64,000 nt of DNA from Sphingosinicella sp. LHD-64. GTDB lineage: Bacteria > Pseudomonadota > Alphaproteobacteria > Sphingomonadales > Sphingomonadaceae. Below, in pieces: positions 15,346 to 24,182 of this stretch. The notes under the pieces are model-generated. The model was not told the DNA's origin, did not search any database, and saw only the letters and a program-made list of their open reading frames with translations. Location of the stretch: the NCBI RefSeq assembly GCF_031157375.1, contig NZ_JAVIFV010000006.1, positions 1 through 64,000 of the forward strand, written 5' to 3'. The number at the start of each line of letters is the position of its first letter. Positions within the stretch are counted from its first letter, which is position 1. The position numbers and the translations under genes were made by a program.

Positions 15346-16731
15346 ATGAAGGCACTTGCAGATCCGACCGGCGCGCTGAGCCGCGGCCTCGCCGCCATCC
15401 GCACCCAGTTCAAGGTGCCAGAGTCCTTTCCGCCCGATGTGCTCGCGGCCGCGGAGGTCGCGGCGAAGCGCGCGCCGTCGGACCATGTCGACCGGACCGA
15501 CCGGCCGTTCGTCACCCTCGACCCCGCGACCTCCACCGATCTCGACCAGGCTTTCGTGATCGACCGTGCCGGCAGCGACCTCCTGCTTCACTATGCCATT
15601 GCCGATGTCGCCTGGTTCGTCGAGGACGGCGACCCGATCGATGTCGAGGCGTGGCGGCGGGGCGCGACCCTCTATCTGCCCGACGGCAAGGCGGGACTCT
15701 ATCCGCCGGTGCTGAGCGAGGGCGCAGCCAGCCTGCTGCCGGACGGGCCGCGGCCGGCGGTCGTGTTCACCGTCCGGGTCGCGCCCGACGGCACGGTGGG
15801 CCTCGACGGCGTTGAACGCGCGATCATCCGCAGCCGGGCCAAGCTCGCCTATGACAAGGTCGCCGAGGCCGACCTGCCGCCCGGCTTCGCCGAGCTGGCC
15901 GGGCGCATCCAGGCCGCGGAGCGACAGCGCGGCGCGGCCCGCGTCGACCCGCCGGAGCAGGAGGTCGCATCGGACGGGAATGGCGGCTTCCGGCTCGCCT
16001 TCCGTCCGCGCCTCCTCTCGGAGGACCGCAACGCCGCCTTGTCGCTGGCGACGAACCTCGCCGTCGCGAATGCGCTTCAGGCCCATCGCACCGGCCTGTT
16101 CCGGACGATGGAGGCGCCCGACGAACGGGCGATCGGCCGGCTGCGGCAGACCGCCCGCGCCTTCGGTCTCGACTGGCCGGCGGGCACATCGCTCGATGCC
16201 TTCGAGGCCGGGCTCGATCCCGCCGATCCGAAGCAGGCGGCCTTCATGCTGGCGATCCGCCGGGCCAGCCCCGGCGCGCTCTACGTGCCATTCCGCGACG
16301 GCGTCACGCCTTGGCATGCCGCGATGGCCGCGACCTATGCCCATGCGACCGCGCCGCTGCGCCGGCTGGCCGATCGCTACGTCGTGCAGGCGACGCTGGC
16401 GATCGCGAACGGAAATCCGGTTCCCGCCGCGACGGGCGAGGCCTTCGCGAAGCTGCCGGCGGTGATGGCGCGGGCGGACGCGATCGCCGGGCAAGTCGAG
16501 CGCTCGGTGATCGATCTCGCCGAAGCGGTGATGCTGAGCGGCCGCGAGAACGAGATTCTGCCGGCGGTTGTGACCGACATCGACGGACGCGGCGCGCGCA
16601 TCCAGCTTGCCGACCTCCCCGTCGTCGCGCGCGTGGACGCGCATCGGGTCGCGCCGGGGGATGCGCTTCGTGTCCGGCTCACTGCCATCGATGCGGATCG
16701 GCGGACTGTTACGTTCCAGCGCATCAGCTAA
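15346..16731 (+). CDS. RNB-domain exoribonuclease (RNase II/R family, short form)
   Basis: A 461-residue protein that should degrade RNA 3' to 5'. The RNB motif TLDPATSTDLDQAF carries three of the four catalytic-site aspartates known from RNase II; the fourth (Asp210 in E. coli) is Gln, a substitution seen in other short RNB proteins. Also present are HYAIADVAWFV, the YLPDGKAGLYPPVLSEGAAS segment and RRLADRYV. There are no N-terminal cold-shock domains. The last 60 residues (VVTDIDGRGARIQLAD) may be an S1-like barrel. The ATG at 15346 follows AAGGTGG. It is likely a distinct processing enzyme rather than the housekeeping RNase R. Confidence 0.85.
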   Translation: MKALADPTGALSRGLAAIRTQFKVPESFPPDVLAAAEVAAKRAPSDHVDRTDRPFVTLDPATSTDLDQAFVIDRAGSDLLLHYAIADVAWFVEDGDPIDVEAWRRGATLYLPDGKAGLYPPVLSEGAASLLPDGPRPAVVFTVRVAPDGTVGLDGVERAIIRSRAKLAYDKVAEADLPPGFAELAGRIQAAERQRGAARVDPPEQEVASDGNGGFRLAFRPRLLSEDRNAALSLATNLAVANALQAHRTGLFRTMEAPDERAIGRLRQTARAFGLDWPAGTSLDAFEAGLDPADPKQAAFMLAIRRASPGALYVPFRDGVTPWHAAMAATYAHATAPLRRLADRYVVQATLAIANGNPVPAATGEAFAKLPAVMARADAIAGQVERSVIDLAEAVMLSGRENEILPAVVTDIDGRGARIQLADLPVVARVDAHRVAPGDALRVRLTAIDADRRTVTFQRIS

Positions 16732-16781
16732 ACAGGCGCCAGGGTCCGAAGACTAGGCCGAAGACTGGGATTGGGCACGGT

Positions 16782-17669
16782 TCAGGCGATCTGCGCGACG
16801 GCCCGGCAGTCCGCTCTGAAATTCGCGACGGTCTCGGAAGGGTCGGAGTCGAGATAGGCCAGGCCTTGCTCCGCGGTCGCATCGAAGTCGTCCAGGTCCC
16901 GAAAGACGATATGGTCCGGCCAGAGGCGCGACATCGCACGGGAATTGATCGTTATGCCGAAGCCGGCGGCGACGCAACTCATCACCTCCAGCCAGGTCAC
17001 CGCCTCCTGCACGACGCGCGGTGGGAAACCGGCCTTGCGACATTGGGCGATGACCAGATCATGGAGGTCTGGCGCGACGCGCCGGGGCACGAAGACGAAC
17101 GGCTCATCGGCAAGCGACGCCAGCTCGAAGCAGGTCTCGCCGGCGCGCGGGTGATCGCTCGGCAATGCCACCATGAAGGGATCGGCGCAAAGCGGTTCGG
17201 TGACGACGCCGACATGGGTCACCGGCGCGCGGACGAAGGCGACGTCGATCAGGCCGCGCGACAAGGCGGCGGGTACTTCGGCGACATCATGGCCATGAAG
17301 GCTGAGCGCGACATCGGGATAGCGCGCCCGGAAGCGGCGGACCGCATCGGGGAGGATACCGAATGCGGCGCTAGCGCCGAAGCCGATCCGCAGCGTGCCG
17401 GTTTCGCCCCTTCCCGCCCGCCGCACGTTCATCTCGATCTCCGCACGGCGTCCGAGCAGGCCGTAGGCCTCCCGTAGAAGCTGGGCGCCGGCCGGGGTCA
17501 GCGTCACCTTGCGACTGGTGCGGTCGAGCAGCGTCGCGCCGAGCCGATCTTCGAGCCTGCGGATCTGATAGCTGAAGGGAGGCTGCGCCATGCCGATCCG
17601 CGCCGCCGCGCGGCCGAAATGCAACTCCTCGGCAACCGCCACGAACAGCTCAAGCTGGCGAAAGTCCAT
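16782..17669 (-). CDS. LysR-family transcription regulator
   Basis: A 295-residue protein with the N-terminal winged helix-turn-helix (RQLELFVAVAEELHFGRAAA, then QPPFSYQIRRLEDRLGATLL and R-T-S-R-K-V-T-L-T-P-A-G) and a C-terminal periplasmic-binding-like effector domain from about residue 90. It is divergent from the serine hydrolase gene with only 32 bp between the starts, the classic layout for a LysR activator of its neighbour. Its effector would be a substrate or product of the hydrolase/amidase pair, which is unknown. Confidence 0.9.
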   Translation of the reverse strand: MDFRQLELFVAVAEELHFGRAAARIGMAQPPFSYQIRRLEDRLGATLLDRTSRKVTLTPAGAQLLREAYGLLGRRAEIEMNVRRAGRGETGTLRIGFGASAAFGILPDAVRRFRARYPDVALSLHGHDVAEVPAALSRGLIDVAFVRAPVTHVGVVTEPLCADPFMVALPSDHPRAGETCFELASLADEPFVFVPRRVAPDLHDLVIAQCRKAGFPPRVVQEAVTWLEVMSCVAAGFGITINSRAMSRLWPDHIVFRDLDDFDATAEQGLAYLDSDPSETVANFRADCRAVAQIA

Positions 17670-17701
17670 CGATATAATCTGCGTCTTGATGATGACGAAC
17701 T

Positions 17702-19528
17702 ATGTATTGGATCGTATCGTTCCGACTGGCTAGCCGGTCAAGCGTGCGCAGACGATTGACCCGGCCCTTCTGTCTCGCCGCGATTGCGGCCGTGGCTCTG
17801 TGGGCCGCGTCACCAGCCGGCGCAGCTCCGGAAGATGCAGAAGCGATGGACCTTCCGCTTGCCGGCGTCGCGCTCGAGGCGTGCGGCGCGGTTTTCCTGA
17901 CCGGCCTTCCCGCTTCGGACTTCCTTTCCCACAGCGGCCTCTTCTGGATCGGCGCGCGCGGCACGGTCGCCCCGCCGATCGTCGACCGGCGCCGCGGGCG
18001 CGTGACGGTGCGGGCGGAAGGGCGCAGCCGGACGGCGACCCATGTCCGTGGGCAGGGCTGCACGCTCGCCGACGATCTGCCGCCCGCATCACGAGAGCCA
18101 GTTGCGCCGTCAACCGGGGCGGACTGGACGGTTTCGCGCGAGCGCCTGCCGGCCTCCGCCGCGGCGGCGATCGACCGGGCAGTCGCGCGGGCCTTCTCCG
18201 ATCCGGCGGCACGCACCAGCGCCGTGCTCGTCGTCCATCGCGGCGCCATCGTCGCCGAGCGCTACGCCCCCGGCATCACCGCCACGACGCCGCTGGCAGG
18301 CTGGTCGATGACCAAGACGGTGCAGGCCGCGCTCGTCGGCCTGCTCGCCGGCGAGGGGCTGATCCGGCTTCGCGATCCGGTGCCGATCGAGGAATGGACG
18401 GGCGACGACCGGCGATCGATCCGCTGGCTCGACCTGTTGCGGATGAGCGGAGGCCTGCGCTGCAGCGACGGCCGCGGCTATGACGCGCGGCGCTGGCACG
18501 CCGAGGGCTATCCCGATCATCTCGCCGCCGTCGTGCAGCCCGATACGTTCGCCTGGGCACTCGCGCGGCCCGCCGAGTTTCCGGCGGGGCGGATCGGCCG
18601 CTACCGCAATTGCGACACGGTGGCGCTGAGCGCCGCCATCGACCGGGTGCTACGGCGGCACGGCCGGAGCTTCGCGGCCTGGCCGCGCGCCGCGCTCTAC
18701 GAGCCCATCGGAATGACCAGCATGACCGTCTCCAGCGACGCGCGCGGCAATCCGGTCATGACCGGTTTCGGCCATGCGACGGCGCGCGACTGGGGGCGAT
18801 TCGGCCAGTTCCTGCTGCAGGACGGCACCTGGAACGGGGAGCGGTTGCTCGACGCGGACTTCATGGACATGCTGCGCGCACCGGCACCGGCCTGGGTCGC
18901 CGCCGGTACGCCCGATTATGCCGGGCAGCTTTGGCTGGCACGTTCGCGCCTCGACGATCCGGAGCTTCCCGAGGACAGCTATGCCATGCTCGGCATCGAC
19001 GGGCAGGCGATGTGGATCATCCCCTCGCACGACCTTGTCGTGCTCCGCCTCGGCTTCGGCGGCGGCACACCGCCGGGCCAGCCGATCGCCTTCTCGCGGA
19101 TGGAAGGGCGCTTCCTGCGCGAGATCGTCAATTCCGTGCGGCCGGAAGGGCCAGTCGGGCAGGAAGCCGCGATCCGTGCGGTGCTGGCCGGCTATTTCGG
19201 CGCGCTCGAACGCGGCGACCGGGCGGCGGCGGCGCGGCTGACGACCGGCGATTTCCTGCTCTACGACGCGGGCGAGGTGATGACCAACGACGTGCTGTTC
19301 GATCGCCTCGCCGCCGTGAGGCAGGCTTATCCCGAGCTGCGCTGGATCCTCTCCAACCTGGTCGTCGAAGCGGCGGGGGACCTCGCGACGATCCGCTATC
19401 GCAGCGAGGGCTGGCGGTTGGGCGCCGACGGCCAGCTGCAGACGCCGCAATGGCTGGAAAGCGCCCACCTGGTGCGCACGGCCGACGGCTGGAAGCTCCG
19501 CTTTCTTCATTCGTCCCGCAAGAACTGA
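17702..19528 (+). CDS. Exported beta-lactamase-family serine hydrolase with C-terminal NTF2-like domain
   Basis: A 608-residue protein. A hydrophobic signal segment (CLAAIAAVALWAASPAGAA) shows export. An alternative GTG at 17744 would give a more usual signal peptide. The class C/DD-peptidase-like fold shows the nucleophile motif S-M-T-K (GWSMTKTVQAAL, about residue 200), a YRN in the Y-x-N position, and a late DLVVLRLGFGGG region. From about residue 485, AVLAGYFGALERGDRAAAAR onward looks like an SnoaL/NTF2-type domain, an unusual fusion. A TATAAT at 17673-17678 lies 24 bp before the ATG. It forms an operon with the amidase 25 bp downstream and is divergent from LysR. Confidence 0.85.
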   Translation: MYWIVSFRLASRSSVRRRLTRPFCLAAIAAVALWAASPAGAAPEDAEAMDLPLAGVALEACGAVFLTGLPASDFLSHSGLFWIGARGTVAPPIVDRRRGRVTVRAEGRSRTATHVRGQGCTLADDLPPASREPVAPSTGADWTVSRERLPASAAAAIDRAVARAFSDPAARTSAVLVVHRGAIVAERYAPGITATTPLAGWSMTKTVQAALVGLLAGEGLIRLRDPVPIEEWTGDDRRSIRWLDLLRMSGGLRCSDGRGYDARRWHAEGYPDHLAAVVQPDTFAWALARPAEFPAGRIGRYRNCDTVALSAAIDRVLRRHGRSFAAWPRAALYEPIGMTSMTVSSDARGNPVMTGFGHATARDWGRFGQFLLQDGTWNGERLLDADFMDMLRAPAPAWVAAGTPDYAGQLWLARSRLDDPELPEDSYAMLGIDGQAMWIIPSHDLVVLRLGFGGGTPPGQPIAFSRMEGRFLREIVNSVRPEGPVGQEAAIRAVLAGYFGALERGDRAAAARLTTGDFLLYDAGEVMTNDVLFDRLAAVRQAYPELRWILSNLVVEAAGDLATIRYRSEGWRLGADGQLQTPQWLESAHLVRTADGWKLRFLHSSRKN

Positions 19529-19553
19529 AGCGGGCCTGGACGGGGGACAGAAG

Positions 19554-21029
19554 ATGCTGACACGACGTTCGTTCATCGCCGCGGCGGGGCTGTCCGCCAC
19601 CCTGGGCGCGGCGCCAGGCCTGTTCGCCGCCTCGCCGGGCGGGCCGGGAGATGCGGTGGCGCTCGCGGCGCGCATCCGGCGGGGCGAGATCAGCGCGTCC
19701 GAGGCGGTGGAGGCGGCGATCGCACGGATCGAGCGGGCCGATCCGCTGCTCAACTTCATGGTGACGAAGGCCTATGAGCGGGCGCGGGCCCGCGCCCGCG
19801 CCGGCGGACTGACCGGGCCCTTCGCCGGCGTGCCCTATCTGGTCAAGGACCTGACCGACGTCGCCGGGCTGCCGACCCGGTCGGGGTCCCGGTCGACGGC
19901 CGACCTGCCGCCGGCGGCGAGCCAGTCACCCTATGTGACCGCGCTGGAGGAGGCTGGGCTGGTCATCCTCGGCAAGTCGGCAACGCCCGAATATGGCGCA
20001 TCGAGTGCGACCGAGCCGCTCGCCTTCGGCCCGACCCGCAATCCGTGGAACCGCGACCGTTCCCCTGGCGGCTCCTCGGGCGGCAGCGCGGCGGCGGTGG
20101 CCGCGGGCGTCCTGCCGTTCGCGCATGCCAATGACGGCGGCGGCTCGATCCGCATCCCCGCGGCCAATTGCGGGCTCGTCGGCCTGAAGCCGTCGCGGGG
20201 CCGGACGATCTCCTCGGGCAGGAGCCCGGCGCGGCTCGCGCTCGCATCGGACCATTGCGTGTCGCGCTCCGTCCGCGACAGCGCAACCCTGCTGGCGGTC
20301 ACCGAGGACCGGTCGGCGGAGGCGGCGTTCCCGCCGATCGGCCTCATCGAGGCGCCCGGCCGGCGGCGGCTGCGCATCGGGATGGTCGCGGTCAGCCAGA
20401 CGGATCGTCCGCCGGCAACCGACGTGCGCGACGGGCTGGAGGCAGCGGCGCATCTGCTTGCCGGGCTCGGCCATCATGTCGAACCCGCCGCCTGGCCGTT
20501 TCCGGTGCCGGGCTTCAACGACGATTTCCGCACCTACTGGATCACCGCCACTGCCCGGATCGTGCGCGCCTATGAGGAGCGGACCGGAAAGGTCGCGACC
20601 GCCGAGGCGTTCGAGCCGGCCTTCCTCGACATGGCCCGCAGCGCCGACACCGTGCCGGACGCCTTCGAAGCCAACCTGGCCCGATTGCAGGCCGCGGCGC
20701 GCGCCTATGTCCAATGGTTCGAGCGCTACGACGTCATCCTCTCGCCCGTGCTCAATCGCCCGCCCGCGCCGGTCGGCTATCTCGACGGGCGACTGAGCTG
20801 GGCCGAGATGAAGGACCGGATGTGGGATTATGTCGGCTACACGCCGATCCAGAATGTCGCGGGCGCGCCGGCGATCAGCCTGCCGCTCCACTGGTCACGG
20901 GACGGTCTCCCCATCGGCCTGCACTTCGCCGCGGAACCCGGAGGCGAGAAGGCGCTGCTGGAACTGGCCTTCGAGCTCGAACAGGCGCGTCCCTGGCACG
21001 ACCGGACCGCGCCGCTCTTCGTCGGCTGA
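19554..21029 (+). CDS. Exported amidase-signature hydrolase
   Basis: A 491-residue member of the amidase signature family with a twin-arginine-like signal (TRRSFIAAAGLSATLGAAPG). The Ser-cisSer-Lys triad is visible: Lys in VPYLVKDLTDVAGLPT, the first Ser in PGGSSGGSAAAVAAG and the nucleophile in DGGGSIRIPAANCGLVGLKP. The C-terminal VLNRPPAPVG ... YTPIQNVAGAPAISLP is also typical of aryl-acylamidases and 6-aminohexanoate-cyclic-dimer hydrolases. The substrate is unknown; export and the neighbouring serine hydrolase suggest processing of an amide compound in the periplasm. Confidence 0.9.
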   Translation: MLTRRSFIAAAGLSATLGAAPGLFAASPGGPGDAVALAARIRRGEISASEAVEAAIARIERADPLLNFMVTKAYERARARARAGGLTGPFAGVPYLVKDLTDVAGLPTRSGSRSTADLPPAASQSPYVTALEEAGLVILGKSATPEYGASSATEPLAFGPTRNPWNRDRSPGGSSGGSAAAVAAGVLPFAHANDGGGSIRIPAANCGLVGLKPSRGRTISSGRSPARLALASDHCVSRSVRDSATLLAVTEDRSAEAAFPPIGLIEAPGRRRLRIGMVAVSQTDRPPATDVRDGLEAAAHLLAGLGHHVEPAAWPFPVPGFNDDFRTYWITATARIVRAYEERTGKVATAEAFEPAFLDMARSADTVPDAFEANLARLQAAARAYVQWFERYDVILSPVLNRPPAPVGYLDGRLSWAEMKDRMWDYVGYTPIQNVAGAPAISLPLHWSRDGLPIGLHFAAEPGGEKALLELAFELEQARPWHDRTAPLFVG

Positions 21030-21080
21030 TCGGCTGCGCGGGCACTTTCGCGGCGATGGCCTTTGCCCTATCCCCGCGCC

Positions 21081-22223
21081 ATGCCCGCCGCCCCAATCAG
21101 CGTCCGTCCGCTCGCATCCAAGGCCGACAAAAAGGCCTTCGTCGACCTCGCCTATCGTCTCAATGCCGATGATCCGAACTGGGTGCCGCCGCTCAAGGAC
21201 GAAGTCCGTGCGCTGATCACGCCGGGGAAGAACCCCTGGTTCGAGCATGCCGAGGGCGAATTCTTCCTCGCCGAGCGCGGCGGCCGGGTGGTCGGGCGCA
21301 TCTCCGCCCAGGTCGATCAGCTCGTGCTGGAGCATATGGGCGCGGGGCTCGGCCAGTGGGGCATGTTCGAGGGCGAGGACGAAGACGTGTACCGAGCGCT
21401 CATCGCCGCGGCCGAGGACTGGCTGCGGGCGAAAGGCATGACACGCTCGATGGGCCCGTTCAGCCTCGGCATCTGGGACGAGCCGGGGCTGCTCGTCCAC
21501 GGCCACGATTACCCGCCGATGGTGATGATGGGGCACAACAAGGCCGCCTACCAGGCCTGGGTCGAGAAGGCCGGCTACGCCAAGGTCAAGGACCTCGTCA
21601 CCTACGACCTCGCCGTCGACACGCCGTTTCCGCCGCTGATCGGCCGGATCGTGGCCTCGGGCGAGAAGAATCCGCGGATCCGCGTGCGCCGGATCGACAA
21701 GAGCCGCTTCGACGAGGAGGCGGCGATCATCCTCAATATCCTGAACGACGCCTGGTCGGACAATTGGGGCTTCATCCCGCTGACCGACAGCGAGATCGCC
21801 TTTGCCGGCAAGAAGCTCAAGCCGATCGTCTTCCCCGATCTCATCCAGGTGGCGGAGCTCGACGGCGAACCGGTCGCGTTCATGCTCACCCTGCCGGACC
21901 TCAACCTCTTCATCCGCGACCTCAAGGGCAATCTCTTTCCGTTTGGCTGGGCGAAGCTGCTGTGGCGGCTCCACCGCCAGCGCTTCCCGAACGGCCGGGT
22001 GGCGCTGATGGGCGTCAGGAAGCGGCTCCAGTCGAGCCGGCTGGCAAGTCAGCTCGCCTTCATGCTGATCGAATATATCCGCCGCGCCGGCGTCTCGGTC
22101 CACGGCATGACGCGTGGCGAGATCGGCTGGATCCTGGACGACAACCAAGGGATGGTCTCGATCGCCGATGCGATCGAATCCAAGGTCAACCGGATCTACC
22201 GGATCTACGAAAAGGCGCTCTGA
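21081..22223 (+). CDS. GNAT-like N-acyltransferase-fold protein
   Basis: A 380-residue cytoplasmic protein whose centre (FLAERGGRVVGRISAQVDQL, then WLRAKGMTRSMGPFSLGIWD and AYQAWVEKAGYAKVKDLV) reads as an acyl-CoA N-acyltransferase fold, with a second half that repeats the theme (VAELDGEPVAFMLTLPDL). Such two-lobed proteins of about 380 residues are widespread in alphaproteobacteria and usually annotated only as N-acetyltransferase-like. Bacterial ceramide synthase was also described as a GNAT-like protein, so an N-acyl role cannot be excluded, but it is 20 kb from spt and nothing specific links them. The ATG at 21081 is chosen over an upstream TTG. It is followed by a convergent gene. Confidence 0.6.
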   Translation: MPAAPISVRPLASKADKKAFVDLAYRLNADDPNWVPPLKDEVRALITPGKNPWFEHAEGEFFLAERGGRVVGRISAQVDQLVLEHMGAGLGQWGMFEGEDEDVYRALIAAAEDWLRAKGMTRSMGPFSLGIWDEPGLLVHGHDYPPMVMMGHNKAAYQAWVEKAGYAKVKDLVTYDLAVDTPFPPLIGRIVASGEKNPRIRVRRIDKSRFDEEAAIILNILNDAWSDNWGFIPLTDSEIAFAGKKLKPIVFPDLIQVAELDGEPVAFMLTLPDLNLFIRDLKGNLFPFGWAKLLWRLHRQRFPNGRVALMGVRKRLQSSRLASQLAFMLIEYIRRAGVSVHGMTRGEIGWILDDNQGMVSIADAIESKVNRIYRIYEKAL

Positions 22224-22245
22224 ACGAAGCGCCCATCTCTCCGGG

Positions 22246-22935
22246 CTAGAACCGGTACAGCGCGGCCAGGCGGAAGACGTGGAGGGTTTGGTCGATCTCC
22301 CACGTGTCGCCGCCGAACGTATAATCGTTCGAGCCGAAGTTCATGTAGTTGTATTCGCCGCGCAGCGAGAAACCGCTGCTCACCAGATATTCGAAGCCGG
22401 CGCCGAAGACCGGACCGCTGCGCGTGTCCGAGATGCCGCCGGTGAGATCGGGCGCGACGCCGTCCGCATCCGCAACGCTGTAGTCGCTGCCGGTGAAGCC
22501 GAGGCCCGCTTCGAGATAGCCGTGAACCTTGCCGGTCTGGATACCGAACTGGGCGGTGACGGTGCCGATCCAGTCGATCTCGGTCGTATTGGTGCGGCCG
22601 GCGAACGCTGTATTTGCGGCGGAATCCTCGAGATTGGCCCAGCTCGCCTCGCCCTCCAGCCCGAGCACGAGATAGCCGGTCTGCCAGCGCCCGCCGACGG
22701 TGCCGCCGAGCAGCCAGCCGCTGGCATCGATATCGGCCACGTTCGCCGTCGAGAAACCCGGCGCCGGATTGCCGTTCGGCGTCCCCGCCCAGTCGGACGA
22801 GTCGCTGCCGCGGCCACCGTGGATGCCGACATAGAAGCCACCGATCCCCTCGCCTTCGGCCGCATGCGCCGCCGGCGCGCCGGCGAGCAAGGCGGCCGGA
22901 AGCGCCAGGGCCGCAAAAAACTGTCCCGTTTTCAT
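22246..22935 (-). CDS. Outer membrane beta-barrel protein (opacity/OmpA-barrel-like)
   Basis: A 229-residue precursor with a clean signal peptide (MKTGQFFAALALPAALLAGA, PAAHA). The mature part begins GIGGFYVGIHGGRG. Alternating hydrophobic strands follow (YLVLGLEGEASWANL, GYLEAGLGFTGSDY, GAGFEYLVSSGFSLRGEYNY). It ends LAALYRF with a C-terminal aromatic for BAM insertion. This matches the eight-stranded outer membrane barrel family PF13505. AGGGGGG before the ATG fixes the start at 22935; longer frames extend upstream without support. The role is unknown. Confidence 0.85.
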   Translation of the reverse strand: MKTGQFFAALALPAALLAGAPAAHAAEGEGIGGFYVGIHGGRGSDSSDWAGTPNGNPAPGFSTANVADIDASGWLLGGTVGGRWQTGYLVLGLEGEASWANLEDSAANTAFAGRTNTTEIDWIGTVTAQFGIQTGKVHGYLEAGLGFTGSDYSVADADGVAPDLTGGISDTRSGPVFGAGFEYLVSSGFSLRGEYNYMNFGSNDYTFGGDTWEIDQTLHVFRLAALYRF

Positions 22936-23068
22936 GTTCGGATCCCCCCTGATGACCTCGGCGGCAGCCAAACATGCTTTCCCGGCCGGTGCAAGCAGCG
23001 CGCCCCGCGCTTTGCGATCAACCGGCGGCGGGCTATGATCGGCGGAAGGCAGTTGCGAGGCGCGAGGC

Positions 23069-23593
23069 ATGAAGACGGTGGTTCTGGCAGCGGCGGTGCT
23101 GACGCTCGGCGCCTGCGATTTCGTGAAGGGCGGCCTGTCCGGCGGCGTGGTGGCGAACCAGGCCAACATGGCGGCCGAGGGCAACCAGGGCGCAGCGCCG
23201 GGCGGCAAGCCGACCGGGCAAGGATCGACCCAGGTTGCCGACGCCGGCGTCACGTCCAGCCGTTCGCTTCAGGCCTTTTCCAACAACGGCGCAGGCGCAG
23301 GCGGGGGCAAGGATCCGTCCGGCGGCTTCGGGGACGGAGCGGTCGCCATCTCCGAGGCGATGCTGATCGGCAGCTGGACCGATAACGGCAATTGCGGCAT
23401 GGCCGTCCAATTCCTGCCCGACGGGACGTTCCGCTCCTTCAACGGCGGCGGCGGCGACTGGGAGCTCGACGGCGAGATGCTGTTTCTCTCGGGTCAGGGC
23501 GGCAACACGTCGCTGCGGCTCGAGGCGTCCGATGCGCGGACGATCCTGACCACCGACCCAAACGGGACGCGCGGTCGATCGACACGCTGCTAG
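23069..23593 (+). CDS. Lipoprotein with a C-terminal 75-residue domain shared with the next gene
   Basis: A 174-residue lipoprotein: the signal MKTVVLAAAVLTLGAC has lipobox LGAC with Cys16. Residues about 20-95 are a low-complexity Gly/Ala/Asn linker. From about 98 comes LIGSWTDNGNCGMAVQFLPD, GTFRSF, GDWELDGEMLFLS and a final RSTRC. The pattern G-x-W-x-D-N-G-(N/D)-C, F-x-x-D-G-T-F, W-x-L-x-G-(E/D)-x-L, T-(D/N)-P-(N/D)-G-(T/S) and terminal R-C recurs in the following gene. The two cysteines of the domain likely form a disulfide. It looks like a small lipocalin-like or META-like beta domain; no named family was recognised. Confidence 0.75.
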   Translation: MKTVVLAAAVLTLGACDFVKGGLSGGVVANQANMAAEGNQGAAPGGKPTGQGSTQVADAGVTSSRSLQAFSNNGAGAGGGKDPSGGFGDGAVAISEAMLIGSWTDNGNCGMAVQFLPDGTFRSFNGGGGDWELDGEMLFLSGQGGNTSLRLEASDARTILTTDPNGTRGRSTRC

Positions 23594-23620
23594 GCCGGCT
23601 GCGGGAGAGGGGGAATCATC

Positions 23621-23983
23621 ATGGCAAGACGTCTCTGCAAAGGCCTGGCGGTCCTCCTCATGGCCGGCGTGCTGGCGGCGGCCCCCGCTTCTGCGTTCAG
23701 CGGCAAACCGCAGCCCCGGCCTCAGGCGGACGCGCCGGTCACCGCGGCCGCGCTCGTCGGCCGCTGGGGCGACAATGGCGACTGCATGAAGGACGTGGCG
23801 TTCCGGGCCGACGGCACCTTCCGCACCCATCTGGGCGGCGAGGGACGCTGGACGCTGAGCGGCGACCGGCTGGTGCTGACCGGCGAGAATGGCGATTTCC
23901 CGCTTCGCGTGCGCCGGGGTGGCCCCGACCAGCTCATCATCACCAATCCCGACGGATCGGTCGGCACCTCGCAGCGCTGCTGA
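23621..23983 (+). CDS. Exported paralogue of the preceding lipoprotein domain
   Basis: A 120-residue precursor with a signal peptide (to about PASAF) instead of a lipobox. It then has a single copy of the domain: LVGRWGDNGDCMKDVAFRAD, GTFRTHLGGEGRWTLSGDRL, ITNPDGSVG and the end SQRC. It begins 27 bp after the paralogue, so the pair is a tandem duplication with one anchored and one soluble member. Each domain has one internal and one C-terminal cysteine. Function is unknown; a periplasmic binding or inhibitor role is only a guess. Confidence 0.75.
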   Translation: MARRLCKGLAVLLMAGVLAAAPASAFSGKPQPRPQADAPVTAAALVGRWGDNGDCMKDVAFRADGTFRTHLGGEGRWTLSGDRLVLTGENGDFPLRVRRGGPDQLIITNPDGSVGTSQRC

Positions 23984-24182
23984 GTCCGGGCGAGCCGAGC
24001 CGGAGCGGGGACCGGTCGCGCGCGGGAGGTTCGCGACTCGGGCGGATCATGTTATGCAAATGGCCGGCGCGCGCGACACGGTGAATCTTGCTGCCGTAGC
24101 ACGGGTCCGGCCCTCAGGCCGACCGAACGCATTGTGGGGAACGCAAGTCCCACCGCGCGCCACTTTTCCCGAAGCGCGGTTC

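Noticed and set aside
22936-23253. Upstream extension of the beta-barrel protein
   Set aside because: The signal peptide and a strong AGGGGGG site place the start at 22935.
23984-24182. Possible small gene between the paralogue pair and xthA
   Set aside because: Short frames only, no ribosome binding site, and no recognisable product; nothing supported in this 199-bp gap.
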